Shown one piece after another: positions 48,549-55,620 of a stretch of 55,620 nucleotides of DNA. Numbering within the stretch: position 1 is the stretch's first letter; each line of letters opens with the position of its first letter. The notes beneath the pieces are model-generated. The model was not told where the DNA came from, did not search any database, and saw only the letters and a program-made list of their open reading frames with translations. The stretch spans positions 1-55,620 of the forward strand of contig PNMW01000001.1 in the NCBI GenBank assembly GCA_013823855.1, given 5' to 3'. A program made the position numbers and the translations under genes. This DNA is from Lysobacteraceae bacterium. Lineage in GTDB: Bacteria; Pseudomonadota; Gammaproteobacteria; Nevskiales; Nevskiaceae.

Positions 48549-50099
48549 TCAGCCCGGCGGCAGCACATAGCTCCAGGTTTCCGACAAGGTGTTGTTGTCG
48601 CCCTTCAGGTAGGCGCGCAGCTCGACGGCCTTGCTGTCGTCGACGCGCTTCAGCCGCAGGCTGACTCGCCAGCCGCCGGTCACCTCGTTGCGGTAGGTGG
48701 TGCGTTCGAGCAGCTCGCCGTTGCCGTCGACCGACACCACGCCTTCGATCTTGGCGTCGGCCGCCAGCTTGCCCAGCGCCGGGCCGACGAAGTCGATCAC
48801 CAGACCGATGCTGCCGTCGTCGTTGCGGCCGTAGCCGCCGCGGCCGCGCCGGGTCTGCTCGACCCAGGCCAGCGGCGGCCGGGTTTCGCTTTCCATCTGC
48901 CAGTGCTGCAGGTAGTCGAGCGCCAGCGGCTCGCCGGCCGCCGGCGCCTTGTCGGGCACCCAGTAGGCGACGATGTTGTCGTTGGTTTCGTCCGGCGTCG
49001 GTATCTGCACCAGTTCCAGCCGGCCGGCCCCCCAGCTGCCCTTCGGCTCGATCCACAGGCTGGGCCGCAATTCGTGGCGCACTTCGAGATCCTCGAAGCG
49101 CTCGAACTTGCGGTCGCGCTGCATCAGACCGAAGCCCTGCGGGTTGGTCATCGAGAACGAGGTGACCAGCAGCCGCTTCGGGTTGACCAGCGGCCGCCAG
49201 ATCCACTCGCCAGTCCCGGATGCGATCGAAAGACCATCGGAATCATGCACTTCCGGGCGGTAATCCTCGTGATCGGCCGGCTGGTTCTCGCCGAAGTAGT
49301 ACATGCTGGTCAGCGGCGCGACGCCGAGTTTCGAGACGTTCTCGCGCAGGAACACGCGCGCCTTGGTGTCGATCACGGTATCGGTGCCGGGCTTCAGCAC
49401 GAACTTGTAGGCACCGGTCGCGCGCCGCGAATTGAGCAGCGCGTAGATCACCAGTTCCTTGGCGGCGGCGGTCGGCTTGACGATCCAGAAATCGGTGAAG
49501 CGCGGGAACTCCTCGCCGGAAATCAGGCCGGTGTCGATCGCCAGCCCGCGCGCCGACAGGCCGTAGCGCTGGCCCTTGCCGAGTGCGCGCAGATAGCTGG
49601 CGCCGAGAAACACCAGCACCTCGTCCTTGTACTTCGGGGTGTTTACCGCGTAGTGGACGCGGAAGCCGGCGAAGCCGAGATCGCGGAACGATTCGGCGTC
49701 GACCTTGTTGTCGCCGTAGTCGAAGTCGTCCGGCGAGAATTTCAGTTCGCGCACCGCGCGGCCGCTGATCTCGCTGATCCGTACCGGGCGGTCGTAATAC
49801 AGCCCCTGGTGGAAGAACTGCAGTTCGAACGGCAGCTTTTCGGCGCGCCACACCGCCCGGTCGGGCTTGTAGCGGATATCGCGATAGCGGTCGTAGCCGA
49901 TCTGCTGCAGCGCCTTCGGCTGTCGGCCCTCCGGCTTCTGGAACGGCTGGGCGGCGAGCTGCTTGGCCTTGACGGCGACGTCGTCGAGGTCGAAGGCCTG
50001 CCCCAGGCCGGGCAGCAGCGCTGCGCACCACAGCAGCGCCTGCGCCCAGCAACGCAGCCAGGCAGGCCGCCGGAAGTGCCGTCGGTCAATCGAGGTCAT
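48549..50099 (-). CDS. opgG: Periplasmic glucan biosynthesis protein OpgG/MdoG
   Basis: A 516-residue exported protein that processes or branches nascent periplasmic glucans. The start is ATG 50099 (MTSIDRRHFRRPAWLRC); the arginine-rich leader with a hydrophobic stretch (ALLWCAALLPGLGQA) is a signal peptide, and RRHFRR could allow Tat export. ATG 50132 is an alternative. The mature part matches OpgG closely: FYHQG-like FFHQGLYYD, YGLSARGLAIDT, ATGAYKF, LGVAPLTSM, NPQGFGLMQRDR and LSETWSYVLP. The open frame upstream of 50132 is not used. opgH follows. Confidence 0.94.
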   Translation of the reverse strand: MTSIDRRHFRRPAWLRCWAQALLWCAALLPGLGQAFDLDDVAVKAKQLAAQPFQKPEGRQPKALQQIGYDRYRDIRYKPDRAVWRAEKLPFELQFFHQGLYYDRPVRISEISGRAVRELKFSPDDFDYGDNKVDAESFRDLGFAGFRVHYAVNTPKYKDEVLVFLGASYLRALGKGQRYGLSARGLAIDTGLISGEEFPRFTDFWIVKPTAAAKELVIYALLNSRRATGAYKFVLKPGTDTVIDTKARVFLRENVSKLGVAPLTSMYYFGENQPADHEDYRPEVHDSDGLSIASGTGEWIWRPLVNPKRLLVTSFSMTNPQGFGLMQRDRKFERFEDLEVRHELRPSLWIEPKGSWGAGRLELVQIPTPDETNDNIVAYWVPDKAPAAGEPLALDYLQHWQMESETRPPLAWVEQTRRGRGGYGRNDDGSIGLVIDFVGPALGKLAADAKIEGVVSVDGNGELLERTTYRNEVTGGWRVSLRLKRVDDSKAVELRAYLKGDNNTLSETWSYVLPPG

Positions 50100-50185
50100 C
50101 GGGGGAGCTTCGGCAAACGGGAGTTGCAGCATTTTACGCGAAGCCCTCTGGCGACTCGCGACGGCCGCGGGAAACCGGCGATGAC

Positions 50186-50860
50186 TCAGGCGCCCGGCGC
50201 GGCAGGGCCGGCCACGAAGGATTCGTGGACGCCGCGCAGACGGTTGATCAGCAGGCAGAACAGATCGGCGGTGCGCTCGGCATCGTAGACCGCCGAATGC
50301 GCTTCCTTGTTGCTGTACGGCAGGCCGGCCGCTTCCAGAGCCCGCGCCAGCACCGTCTGGCCAAGGATCGCGCCGCCCAGGGTGGCGGTGTCGAAGGCCG
50401 AGAACGGGTGGAACGGATTGCGCTTGATGTCGCAGCGGTTGACCGCGGCATTGAGAAAGCCGAGGTCGAAGTGGGCGTTGTGGCCGACCAGGATGGCGCG
50501 GGTGCAACCGTGGTCGGAGACCGCCTGCCGGATCGGCTTGAACACCTTGGCCAGCGCCTCGCGCTCGATGATCGCGCCTCGGAGCGGGTTGCCCGGGTCG
50601 ATGCCGTTGACCTCCAGCGAGGCCTTCTCGATGTTCGCGCCCTTGAACGGCTCGACGTGGGCGTGATGGGTTTCGTCGCGGACCAGATTGCCGTCGCGGT
50701 CGAACTTCAGCAGCACCGCCGCGATTTCCAGCAGGGCATCGGTCTGGCTGTTGAAGCCGCCGGTCTCGACGTCGACCACCACCGGCAGGAAACCTCTAAA
50801 ACGCTGGCCAATGCGAGGCGCGGGCTTGAACGCCTCGAGCAGGGCGGGGGGGAGTTCCAT
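50186..50860 (-). CDS. rnt: Ribonuclease T
   Basis: RNase T trims the 3' ends of tRNA and other stable RNAs. The 224-residue DEDDh exonuclease shows D30/E32 ([10 protein letters not shown]), D132 (HNAHFDLGF), H188 and D193 (HSAVYDAER). Length is close to E. coli (215). It starts at ATG 50860 with only a weak ribosome-binding site and lies 86 bases upstream of opgG on the same strand, so cotranscription is possible but not required. Confidence 0.95.
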   Translation of the reverse strand: MELPPALLEAFKPAPRIGQRFRGFLPVVVDVETGGFNSQTDALLEIAAVLLKFDRDGNLVRDETHHAHVEPFKGANIEKASLEVNGIDPGNPLRGAIIEREALAKVFKPIRQAVSDHGCTRAILVGHNAHFDLGFLNAAVNRCDIKRNPFHPFSAFDTATLGGAILGQTVLARALEAAGLPYSNKEAHSAVYDAERTADLFCLLINRLRGVHESFVAGPAAPGA

Positions 50861-50930
50861 GGGCAGGCAGGGAAAATGACCACCGCACTATAGCCGATGG
50901 GTACTTTCCCTTCCGTCGCCGGGCCTCCGG

Positions 50931-52550
50931 TCAGGCGATCTCGAAGCCCTCGTACTGCTTGGCCTTCAACGCATCGCAGGCGATCCGGTAGTTCTGCGCG
51001 CCGCCGGCATAGGCGAGCAGCCGACGTTCCTTGCCGGCGATGTTCGAGCCCATGTACCAGGAGTTGGTCTTCGGCACGAGCGTCATGTTGGCGACCTCGT
51101 CGTGGTGCGCGATCCAGTTGCGCTCGATCTCCGCGCCCGGCTGGATCGCCTGCCGGCCGCTGGCCTTGACGTGGGCGGCACAGTCGGTGATCCAGTCGAT
51201 CTGCTGCTGGACGCAGGTCGGCACGTTGCAGAACGCCGCGGCCGGGGAGAACGGCCCCATGGTCATGAACAGGTTCGGGTAGCCCCGCACCTGCAGGCCC
51301 ATCGTCGTGTGGATGCCGTTCTTCGCCCAGTCGTCCTTCAGCGACTGGCCGCTTTCGCCGCGCAGATCGATGCGGGCGATCGCGCCGGAGCCGGCGTCGA
51401 AACCGGTGGCGAAGATCAGCACGTCGAGCGGGTAGTCGCCGTCCGAAGTGCGGATGCCGTGCTCGGTGAACGAGACGATCGGCGTGGCCTTGACATCGAC
51501 CAGCTTCACGTTCGACTGGTTGAAGGCTTCGTAGTAGCGGGTTTCCAGCGGCACCCGGCGGGTGCCGAAGCCGTGGTCTCGCGGCACCAGCAGCTCGGCC
51601 ACCTTCGGATCGCGGACGCGGGCGCGGATCTTCCGCTTGACGAAATCGGAGAACACCGCATTGATCGATTCATCCATCAGCACGCCCTGGATCGAGCCGA
51701 TCCAGAAGCCGAGGCTGCCATCCGCGTACCAGGCGTCGAGCTGCCGTTTGCGGGCTTCCGGGCTCATCGCCATCAGATCGACGTCCTGCCAGTCGTAGTC
51801 GAAGCCGGCGAAGGTGTTGTTGACCTGCCTTTCCATCGCTTTCGCGCCGGCTTTCAGCGCGGCGCGGGCAGCATCGTCGTACTTCGGATTGCGCATCGGA
51901 ATCGTGTAGTTCGCGGTGCGCTGGAACACGGTCAGCTGGCCGACGCTCGGCGCCAGCGTCTGGATCACCTGGATGCCGGTGGCGCCGGTGCCGATCACGC
52001 CGACCTTCTTGCCGGCCAGATCGATGCCGTCCTTCGGCCACCGGCCGGTGTGGATGATCTGCCCCCGGAACGCCTCGTGGTTCGGGAATGGCGGCGTGTT
52101 CGGCGCCGACAGGCCGCCGGTGCACATCAGCAGGAAGCGGGCGCTGACCACCTCGTCCCGGTCGGTGCGGACCGTCCAGCGCTTGGCGCTGTCGTCCCAG
52201 ATCGCGGCGACGACCCGGGTGTCGAACTGGAAGAAGCGGCGGATATCGAACTTGTCGGCGACGTGGTTCAGGTACTTCTCGGTTTCCGGCTGGGCCGGAA
52301 AGCGCTCGCTCCAGTCCCATTCCTGGATCAGTTCGTCGGAGAACCAGTACTGATAGATGTAGGCCTGGCTGTCGACGCGGGCACCGGGATAGCGGTTCCA
52401 GTACCAGGTGCCGCCGACGCTGTGGCCGGCCTCGAAGCCCTGCACGCTGAGCCCTTTCTCGCGCAGCCGGTGAACGCCGTACATGCCGGCAAAGCCGGCG
52501 CCGACGACGACGGCGTCGATCTGCCGTGCGGATGTTGTCGCTGCAGTCAT
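50931..52550 (-). CDS. Flavin-dependent Baeyer-Villiger monooxygenase
   Basis: A 539-residue class B flavoprotein monooxygenase of the cyclohexanone/cyclopentanone type. The FAD motif GAGFAG (17-22) is near the N-terminus, the Baeyer-Villiger fingerprint FxGxxxHxxxWP is [12 protein letters not shown] (161-172), and the NADPH motif is GTGATG (187-192). Such enzymes insert oxygen next to a ketone to give esters or lactones; the natural ketone is not readable here. It is divergent from argG with a 177-base gap and alone; no hydrolase or alcohol dehydrogenase partner lies beside it, though the SDR at 8227 could make ketones. Length is normal. Confidence 0.9.
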   Translation of the reverse strand: MTAATTSARQIDAVVVGAGFAGMYGVHRLREKGLSVQGFEAGHSVGGTWYWNRYPGARVDSQAYIYQYWFSDELIQEWDWSERFPAQPETEKYLNHVADKFDIRRFFQFDTRVVAAIWDDSAKRWTVRTDRDEVVSARFLLMCTGGLSAPNTPPFPNHEAFRGQIIHTGRWPKDGIDLAGKKVGVIGTGATGIQVIQTLAPSVGQLTVFQRTANYTIPMRNPKYDDAARAALKAGAKAMERQVNNTFAGFDYDWQDVDLMAMSPEARKRQLDAWYADGSLGFWIGSIQGVLMDESINAVFSDFVKRKIRARVRDPKVAELLVPRDHGFGTRRVPLETRYYEAFNQSNVKLVDVKATPIVSFTEHGIRTSDGDYPLDVLIFATGFDAGSGAIARIDLRGESGQSLKDDWAKNGIHTTMGLQVRGYPNLFMTMGPFSPAAAFCNVPTCVQQQIDWITDCAAHVKASGRQAIQPGAEIERNWIAHHDEVANMTLVPKTNSWYMGSNIAGKERRLLAYAGGAQNYRIACDALKAKQYEGFEIA

Positions 52551-52681
52551 GTTCCCGGTTCCCCGCTGGACAATGGTTGCCGCGACTGTATGCCCGCTCC
52601 CGGCGATCGCCTACGCGTGCGAACCCGCATCCGCGACCGGCGGTTGGCGCGGCCTGAAGTCGGGGCAGGGGCGCGCATCGC

Positions 52682-52687
52682 TATAAT
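52682..52687 (+). promoter_or_regulatory. argG -10 box TATAAT
   Basis: A perfect TATAAT lies 40 bases before the argG start, in the sequence CTATAATTCGCC. No good -35 is seen at 16-18 bases; the region upstream (GTCGGG) is weak. It may use an activator or an extended contact. Confidence 0.5.
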
Positions 52688-52727
52688 TCGCCGCCTTCAA
52701 CGCCCCGCACCGAGCCTTATCGCCCCC

Positions 52728-53945
52728 ATGAGCAAAACCCAGGTCCGCAAAGTCGCGCTCGCCTATTCAGGCGGCCTCGACACCTCCGTCATCCTGAAGT
52801 GGTTGCAGGACACCTACGGCTGCGAGGTGGTGACCTTCACCGCCGACATCGGCCAGGGCGAGGAACTCGACCATGTGCGCCCGAAGGCGGAAGCGCTCGG
52901 CGTCAAGGAGATCTTCATCGACGACCTGCGCGAGGAATTCGCCCGGGACTTCGTGTTTCCGATGTTCCGCGCCAACGCCGTCTACGAAGGCGAATACCTG
53001 CTCGGCACCTCGATCGCCCGGCCGCTGATCGCCAAGCGCCTGGTCGAGATCGCGCGCCGGACCGGCTGTGATGCGATCAGCCACGGTGCCACCGGCAAGG
53101 GCAATGACCAGGTCCGCTTCGAGCTTGGCGCCTACGCGCTGTGGCCCGGCGTCAAGGTCATCGCGCCGTGGCGCGAGTGGGACCTGAATTCGCGCGAATC
53201 GCTGCTCGCCTACGCCGCGAAGCACCAGATTCCGATCGCCAAGAAGCCGGGCGGTGGCAGCCCGTACTCGATGGACGCCAATGCCCTGCACATCTCCTAT
53301 GAAGGCGGCGGTCTGGAAGATCCGTGGTGGTGCCCGCCGGATGACATCTGGCGCTGGACGAAGAACCCGGAAGACGCCCCGAACGAAGCCGAGGAGATCA
53401 CCGTCAGCTTCGACAAGGGCGACGCCGTCGCCATCAATGGCGTTACCGGCACGCCGTTCCAGATCCTCGATCGGCTGAACGCGCTGGGCGGCCGCCACGG
53501 CATCGGCCGGCTCGATCTGGTCGAGAACCGCTATGTCGGCATGAAGTCGCGCGGCTGCTACGAAACCCCGGGCGGCTCGATCCTGCTGAAGGCGCACCGC
53601 GCCATCGAAAGCCTGTGCCTTGACCGTGAACAGGCGCACCTGAAGGACGAGCTGATGCCGAAGTACGCCAGCCTGATCTACAACGGCTACTGGTGGAGTC
53701 CGGAGCGCCGCATGCTGCAGGCGCTGATCGATGACTCGCAGCAGCGGGTCAACGGCGACGTACGGCTGAAACTGTACAAGGGCGCGGTCTACAACCTCGG
53801 CCGCCGTTCGAAGGATTCGCTGTTCGATGCAACGCTATCCACGTTCGAGGACGATCGCGGCGCCTACAACCAGAAGGACGCCGAGGGCTTCATCCGCCTG
53901 AACGGCCTGCGTCTGCGCACCGGCGCCAATCGCGACGCGCGCTGA
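52728..53945 (+). CDS. argG: Argininosuccinate synthase
   Basis: ArgG joins citrulline and aspartate in arginine synthesis. The 405-residue product starts at ATG 52728 ([20 protein letters not shown]) with the PP-loop AYSGGLDTS at residues 12-20; [13 protein letters not shown] and the [10 protein letters not shown] region are the second and third family motifs. The length fits type-1 ArgG (about 400). The open frame continues upstream over the divergent Baeyer-Villiger gene but that is a shadow. It is followed 43 bases later by a small lysine-rich gene, then a terminator. Confidence 0.96.
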   Translation: MSKTQVRKVALAYSGGLDTSVILKWLQDTYGCEVVTFTADIGQGEELDHVRPKAEALGVKEIFIDDLREEFARDFVFPMFRANAVYEGEYLLGTSIARPLIAKRLVEIARRTGCDAISHGATGKGNDQVRFELGAYALWPGVKVIAPWREWDLNSRESLLAYAAKHQIPIAKKPGGGSPYSMDANALHISYEGGGLEDPWWCPPDDIWRWTKNPEDAPNEAEEITVSFDKGDAVAINGVTGTPFQILDRLNALGGRHGIGRLDLVENRYVGMKSRGCYETPGGSILLKAHRAIESLCLDREQAHLKDELMPKYASLIYNGYWWSPERRMLQALIDDSQQRVNGDVRLKLYKGAVYNLGRRSKDSLFDATLSTFEDDRGAYNQKDAEGFIRLNGLRLRTGANRDAR

Positions 53946-53988
53946 CTTGAACTAGATTCCACCACCACCCCACCACCGGAGCACGACC

Positions 53989-54090
53989 ATGGCCAAAGGC
54001 ATGGACAGCAAGAAGAACGAGAAGAAGGCGCCGCTGAAGACGATGAAGGAAAAGAAGGCCGAGAAGCAGGCGAAGAAGAAGGCGAAGTAA
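53989..54090 (+). CDS. 33-residue lysine-rich small protein
   Basis: A tiny frame too short for usual gene calling. It starts at ATG 53989 after CCGGAG, reads MAKGMDSKKNEKKAPLK..., and about half of its residues are lysine, with Glu and Ala filling the rest (KEKKAEKQAKKKAK). Similar small MAKGMDSKK-type proteins occur in other proteobacteria (from memory). It could bind nucleic acid or membranes; function unknown. It lies 43 bases after argG and just before the terminator at 54109, so it is probably the last cistron of the argG transcript. Confidence 0.65.
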   Translation: MAKGMDSKKNEKKAPLKTMKEKKAEKQAKKKAK

Positions 54091-54108
54091 GCCTTCCTCG
54101 GTCACCGG

Positions 54109-54143
54109 AAGCCCCCGGCGCGAGTGATCGCGTCCGGGGGCTT
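54109..54143. terminator. Bidirectional terminator after argG
   Basis: A 15-bp stem with one bulge: AAGCCCCCGGCGCGA (54109-54123) and TCGCG-T-CCGGGGGCTT (54128-54143) with a GTGA loop. It separates the argG/small-protein transcript from the convergent YdgA-like gene whose stop is at 54160. Confidence 0.8.
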
Positions 54144-54159
54144 CCTGGTTCTGGCGCCG

Positions 54160-55581
54160 TCAGTGGGTCGGCGCGCCGAGCGTCTTGCCGTTGATGGTCA
54201 GGGCGCCGTCCTTGTAGGTGATCGCGGTGCTGGCACGGTCGCCGTCGAGCGTCAGCAGTCCCTTGTTCACGGCATCATCGCGGCTGGCCTGCGCGCTCGC
54301 GGCGATCTGGTCCGGGTGCAGGGACCCTGGCTCGCCATCCGGCCCCGGGATCTTCGCCTTCGCCGCCTGCTGGCGCAGCAGCAGATCGATCAGCGCCACC
54401 GGCGCCTCCAGCGACAGATCGGCGGCGACATCGCCGGCGACCGAGAAATCATCGAGGTTGCCGTCGCCGACGTACTGGACCTTGCCGCGCAGCTGCAACT
54501 TGCCCTGCGGTGCGGTGAACGACAGATCCTCGATCGCGAAGATCGGCTGCTCGGCGGCGGCTGCCGCCAGCGATGGCTGGATCGCCGCCAGCATGCGTCG
54601 GGCTTCGTCGCCGTCGACCGGCTTGCCGTTGTGCTGCGCGGTGTAGCGGTTCAGCGCGCGGCTCAGCTCGGACAGGGACTGGGTGCCGAGTCGGTCGAGC
54701 ACCATGCGCAGCCGCGCGTCGCTGACCTTGACGTCGTCGAGCAGCAGTTCGTCAACCGCCATCGTGGTCGTCGAGGTCAGCTTGCCGTTGGTTTCTACCG
54801 TGTCGGCGTCCAGGCGGATGCCTTTCAGCGACGCCGCGCCTTCCTGTCCTTCGGTCCGAACCGTCTCGAGGCGGCTGCTGAAGGTGCCGGCCCAGATGCC
54901 GTCGGCGATCGCCGTCAGATCGGCATTGATCGTCGCCGGCCCGACCACGAGTGCGTCCTCGTCGATGCGCAGGCCTGGCGCGTCCAGCATGCCGACAAGG
55001 CGCGGGCCAGACTTGCTGAACTGGCCGCGAATGCCGGACCACTGCAGATGGCGGGCGTCTTCCTGGTCGTCTTCATCGTCGGGTGGCAACTGGGTATCGA
55101 TCGCCGGCGAGACCAGCTCGCCGCGGACGCCGCCGGCGAGTCCCAGGTCGACGGTCAGCGTCACCGGCTCGGCATCGCCGAACAGCCTGCGCGCCGCGTC
55201 CCGCCAGTCGCCGTCGAGCTTCACGGTATTGACGAAGCGGGCCAGCCGCAGGCCGTCGGGACGCGGCCCGTGGCTGATCCGGTGCAGCAGGGTCAGCGGC
55301 ACGATCCGATTCGGCGGCAGCACCGCCTTGCCGTCATCGTCGATGGTGATCTCGTCGGGATCCGGACCTAGATCGAACCTCTGCTGCGTCTCCGCGACCG
55401 ATGAAAACAGCCCGCGCTCGTAGCGCACCAGGCTGACCGGATAGGGGTAGTGATCCGGCGCCGCGGCAATCGCGGCGCGGACGTCGGTTTCGATCTTCCG
55501 GCCGATCACCCAGGGCAGGCCGACGCCCAGTGCCCCGATGATGGCGAGGCCGACCAGCGGCTTGATGACGGGGTTGGACAT
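54160..55581 (-). CDS. YdgA-like DUF945 envelope protein
   Basis: A 473-residue protein with an N-terminal membrane anchor or signal (residues ~9-26, PLVGLAIIGALGVGLPWVIG) followed by GRKIETDVRAAIA and VSLVRYERGLFSS, the start pattern of the DUF945/YdgA family. The rest is a long run of beta strands with AsmA-like repeats (LSLEAPVALIDLLL, KLQLRGKVQYVGDG). YdgA of E. coli is an inner-membrane periplasmic protein of unclear role. Length fits the family (~500). The ATG at 55581 is followed upstream by GGAGCGCGC. No functional partner is adjacent. Confidence 0.8.
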   Translation of the reverse strand: MSNPVIKPLVGLAIIGALGVGLPWVIGRKIETDVRAAIAAAPDHYPYPVSLVRYERGLFSSVAETQQRFDLGPDPDEITIDDDGKAVLPPNRIVPLTLLHRISHGPRPDGLRLARFVNTVKLDGDWRDAARRLFGDAEPVTLTVDLGLAGGVRGELVSPAIDTQLPPDDEDDQEDARHLQWSGIRGQFSKSGPRLVGMLDAPGLRIDEDALVVGPATINADLTAIADGIWAGTFSSRLETVRTEGQEGAASLKGIRLDADTVETNGKLTSTTTMAVDELLLDDVKVSDARLRMVLDRLGTQSLSELSRALNRYTAQHNGKPVDGDEARRMLAAIQPSLAAAAAEQPIFAIEDLSFTAPQGKLQLRGKVQYVGDGNLDDFSVAGDVAADLSLEAPVALIDLLLRQQAAKAKIPGPDGEPGSLHPDQIAASAQASRDDAVNKGLLTLDGDRASTAITYKDGALTINGKTLGAPTH

Positions 55582-55620
55582 GCGCGCTCCTGCGCCGAGG
55601 GGATGGGCTTCATTGATAGC

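Noticed and set aside
46173..50288. A 1371-codon open frame on the plus strand opposite opgH-opgG
   Set aside because: Same reasoning: antisense to two secure genes, biased composition, no domain. Treated as a shadow.
51102..52727. N-terminal extension of argG by 542 codons
   Set aside because: It is antisense to the Baeyer-Villiger gene; the conserved ArgG start [16 protein letters not shown] begins at 52728 with a -10 box upstream.

Overview
This 55.6 kb window is a high-GC stretch of a gammaproteobacterial chromosome. Conserved gene orders point this way: pilS-pilR beside sucCD-nadE, bamD/rluD-pgeF, lptD-surA-pdxA-rsmA with amgK-murU divergent from lptD, and opgG-opgH. The gene set (Tad pilus, ornithine-lipid genes, orphan Rieske and Baeyer-Villiger oxygenases) would fit a Nevskiales/Solimonadaceae- or Xanthomonadales-like aerobe, but that placement is inference. 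No rRNA, tRNA, CRISPR array, transposase or phage gene was seen.

Layout. 1-2.5 kb: 3' part of uvrA. 2.5-9 kb: an accessory stretch with an orphan Rieske oxygenase, a lower-GC islet with a small secreted protein and palindromic repeats, several small unknown or exported proteins, and a LysR / AhpD-like / SDR module. 9-14.2 kb (minus strand): PP0621-type protein, pilS, pilR and a DUF885 lipoprotein. 14.3-18.2 kb: sucC-sucD-nadE. 18.2-24.9 kb: bamD with a long unusual tail, divergent from a tightly overlapping rluD-pgeF-YCF48-RND operon. 24.9-35.2 kb: apaH, then a complete-looking Tad/Flp pilus operon (flp, cpaA/tadV, tadE, cpaB, cpaC, tadZ, cpaF, tadB, tadC, tadD, DUF3613). 35.2-40.6 kb: rsmA, pdxA, surA, lptD (minus strand). 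40.7-43 kb: amgK, murU, osmC-like. 43-46 kb: GFA protein, lipA, olsA, olsB. 46-50.9 kb: opgH, opgG, rnt. 51-55.6 kb: Baeyer-Villiger monooxygenase, argG, a 33-residue lysine-rich protein and a YdgA-like protein.

How the genes work together. Much of the window serves the envelope: outer-membrane protein assembly (BamD, SurA), LPS insertion (LptD), peptidoglycan recycling and editing (AmgK, MurU, PgeF), ornithine lipids (OlsBA), periplasmic glucans (OpgGH) and surface pili (Tad; PilSR regulators). Central metabolism is represented by SucCD, NadE, ArgG, PdxA and LipA.

Most notable observations. (1) The Tad locus sits exactly between rsmA and apaH, splitting the usual lptD-surA-pdxA-rsmA-apaG-apaH order, with apaG absent. 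(2) A 107-bp insertion at the amgK-murU junction duplicates the first nine codons of murU and creates a 36-codon leader frame that keeps ATGA overlaps at both ends. (3) BamD carries a roughly 200-residue tail with two copies of an LNKSYT motif. (4) A strong intrinsic terminator ends 13 bases before an SDR start codon. (5) TadZ lacks a Walker A motif. All functions come from reading motifs and family knowledge; no database search was run.
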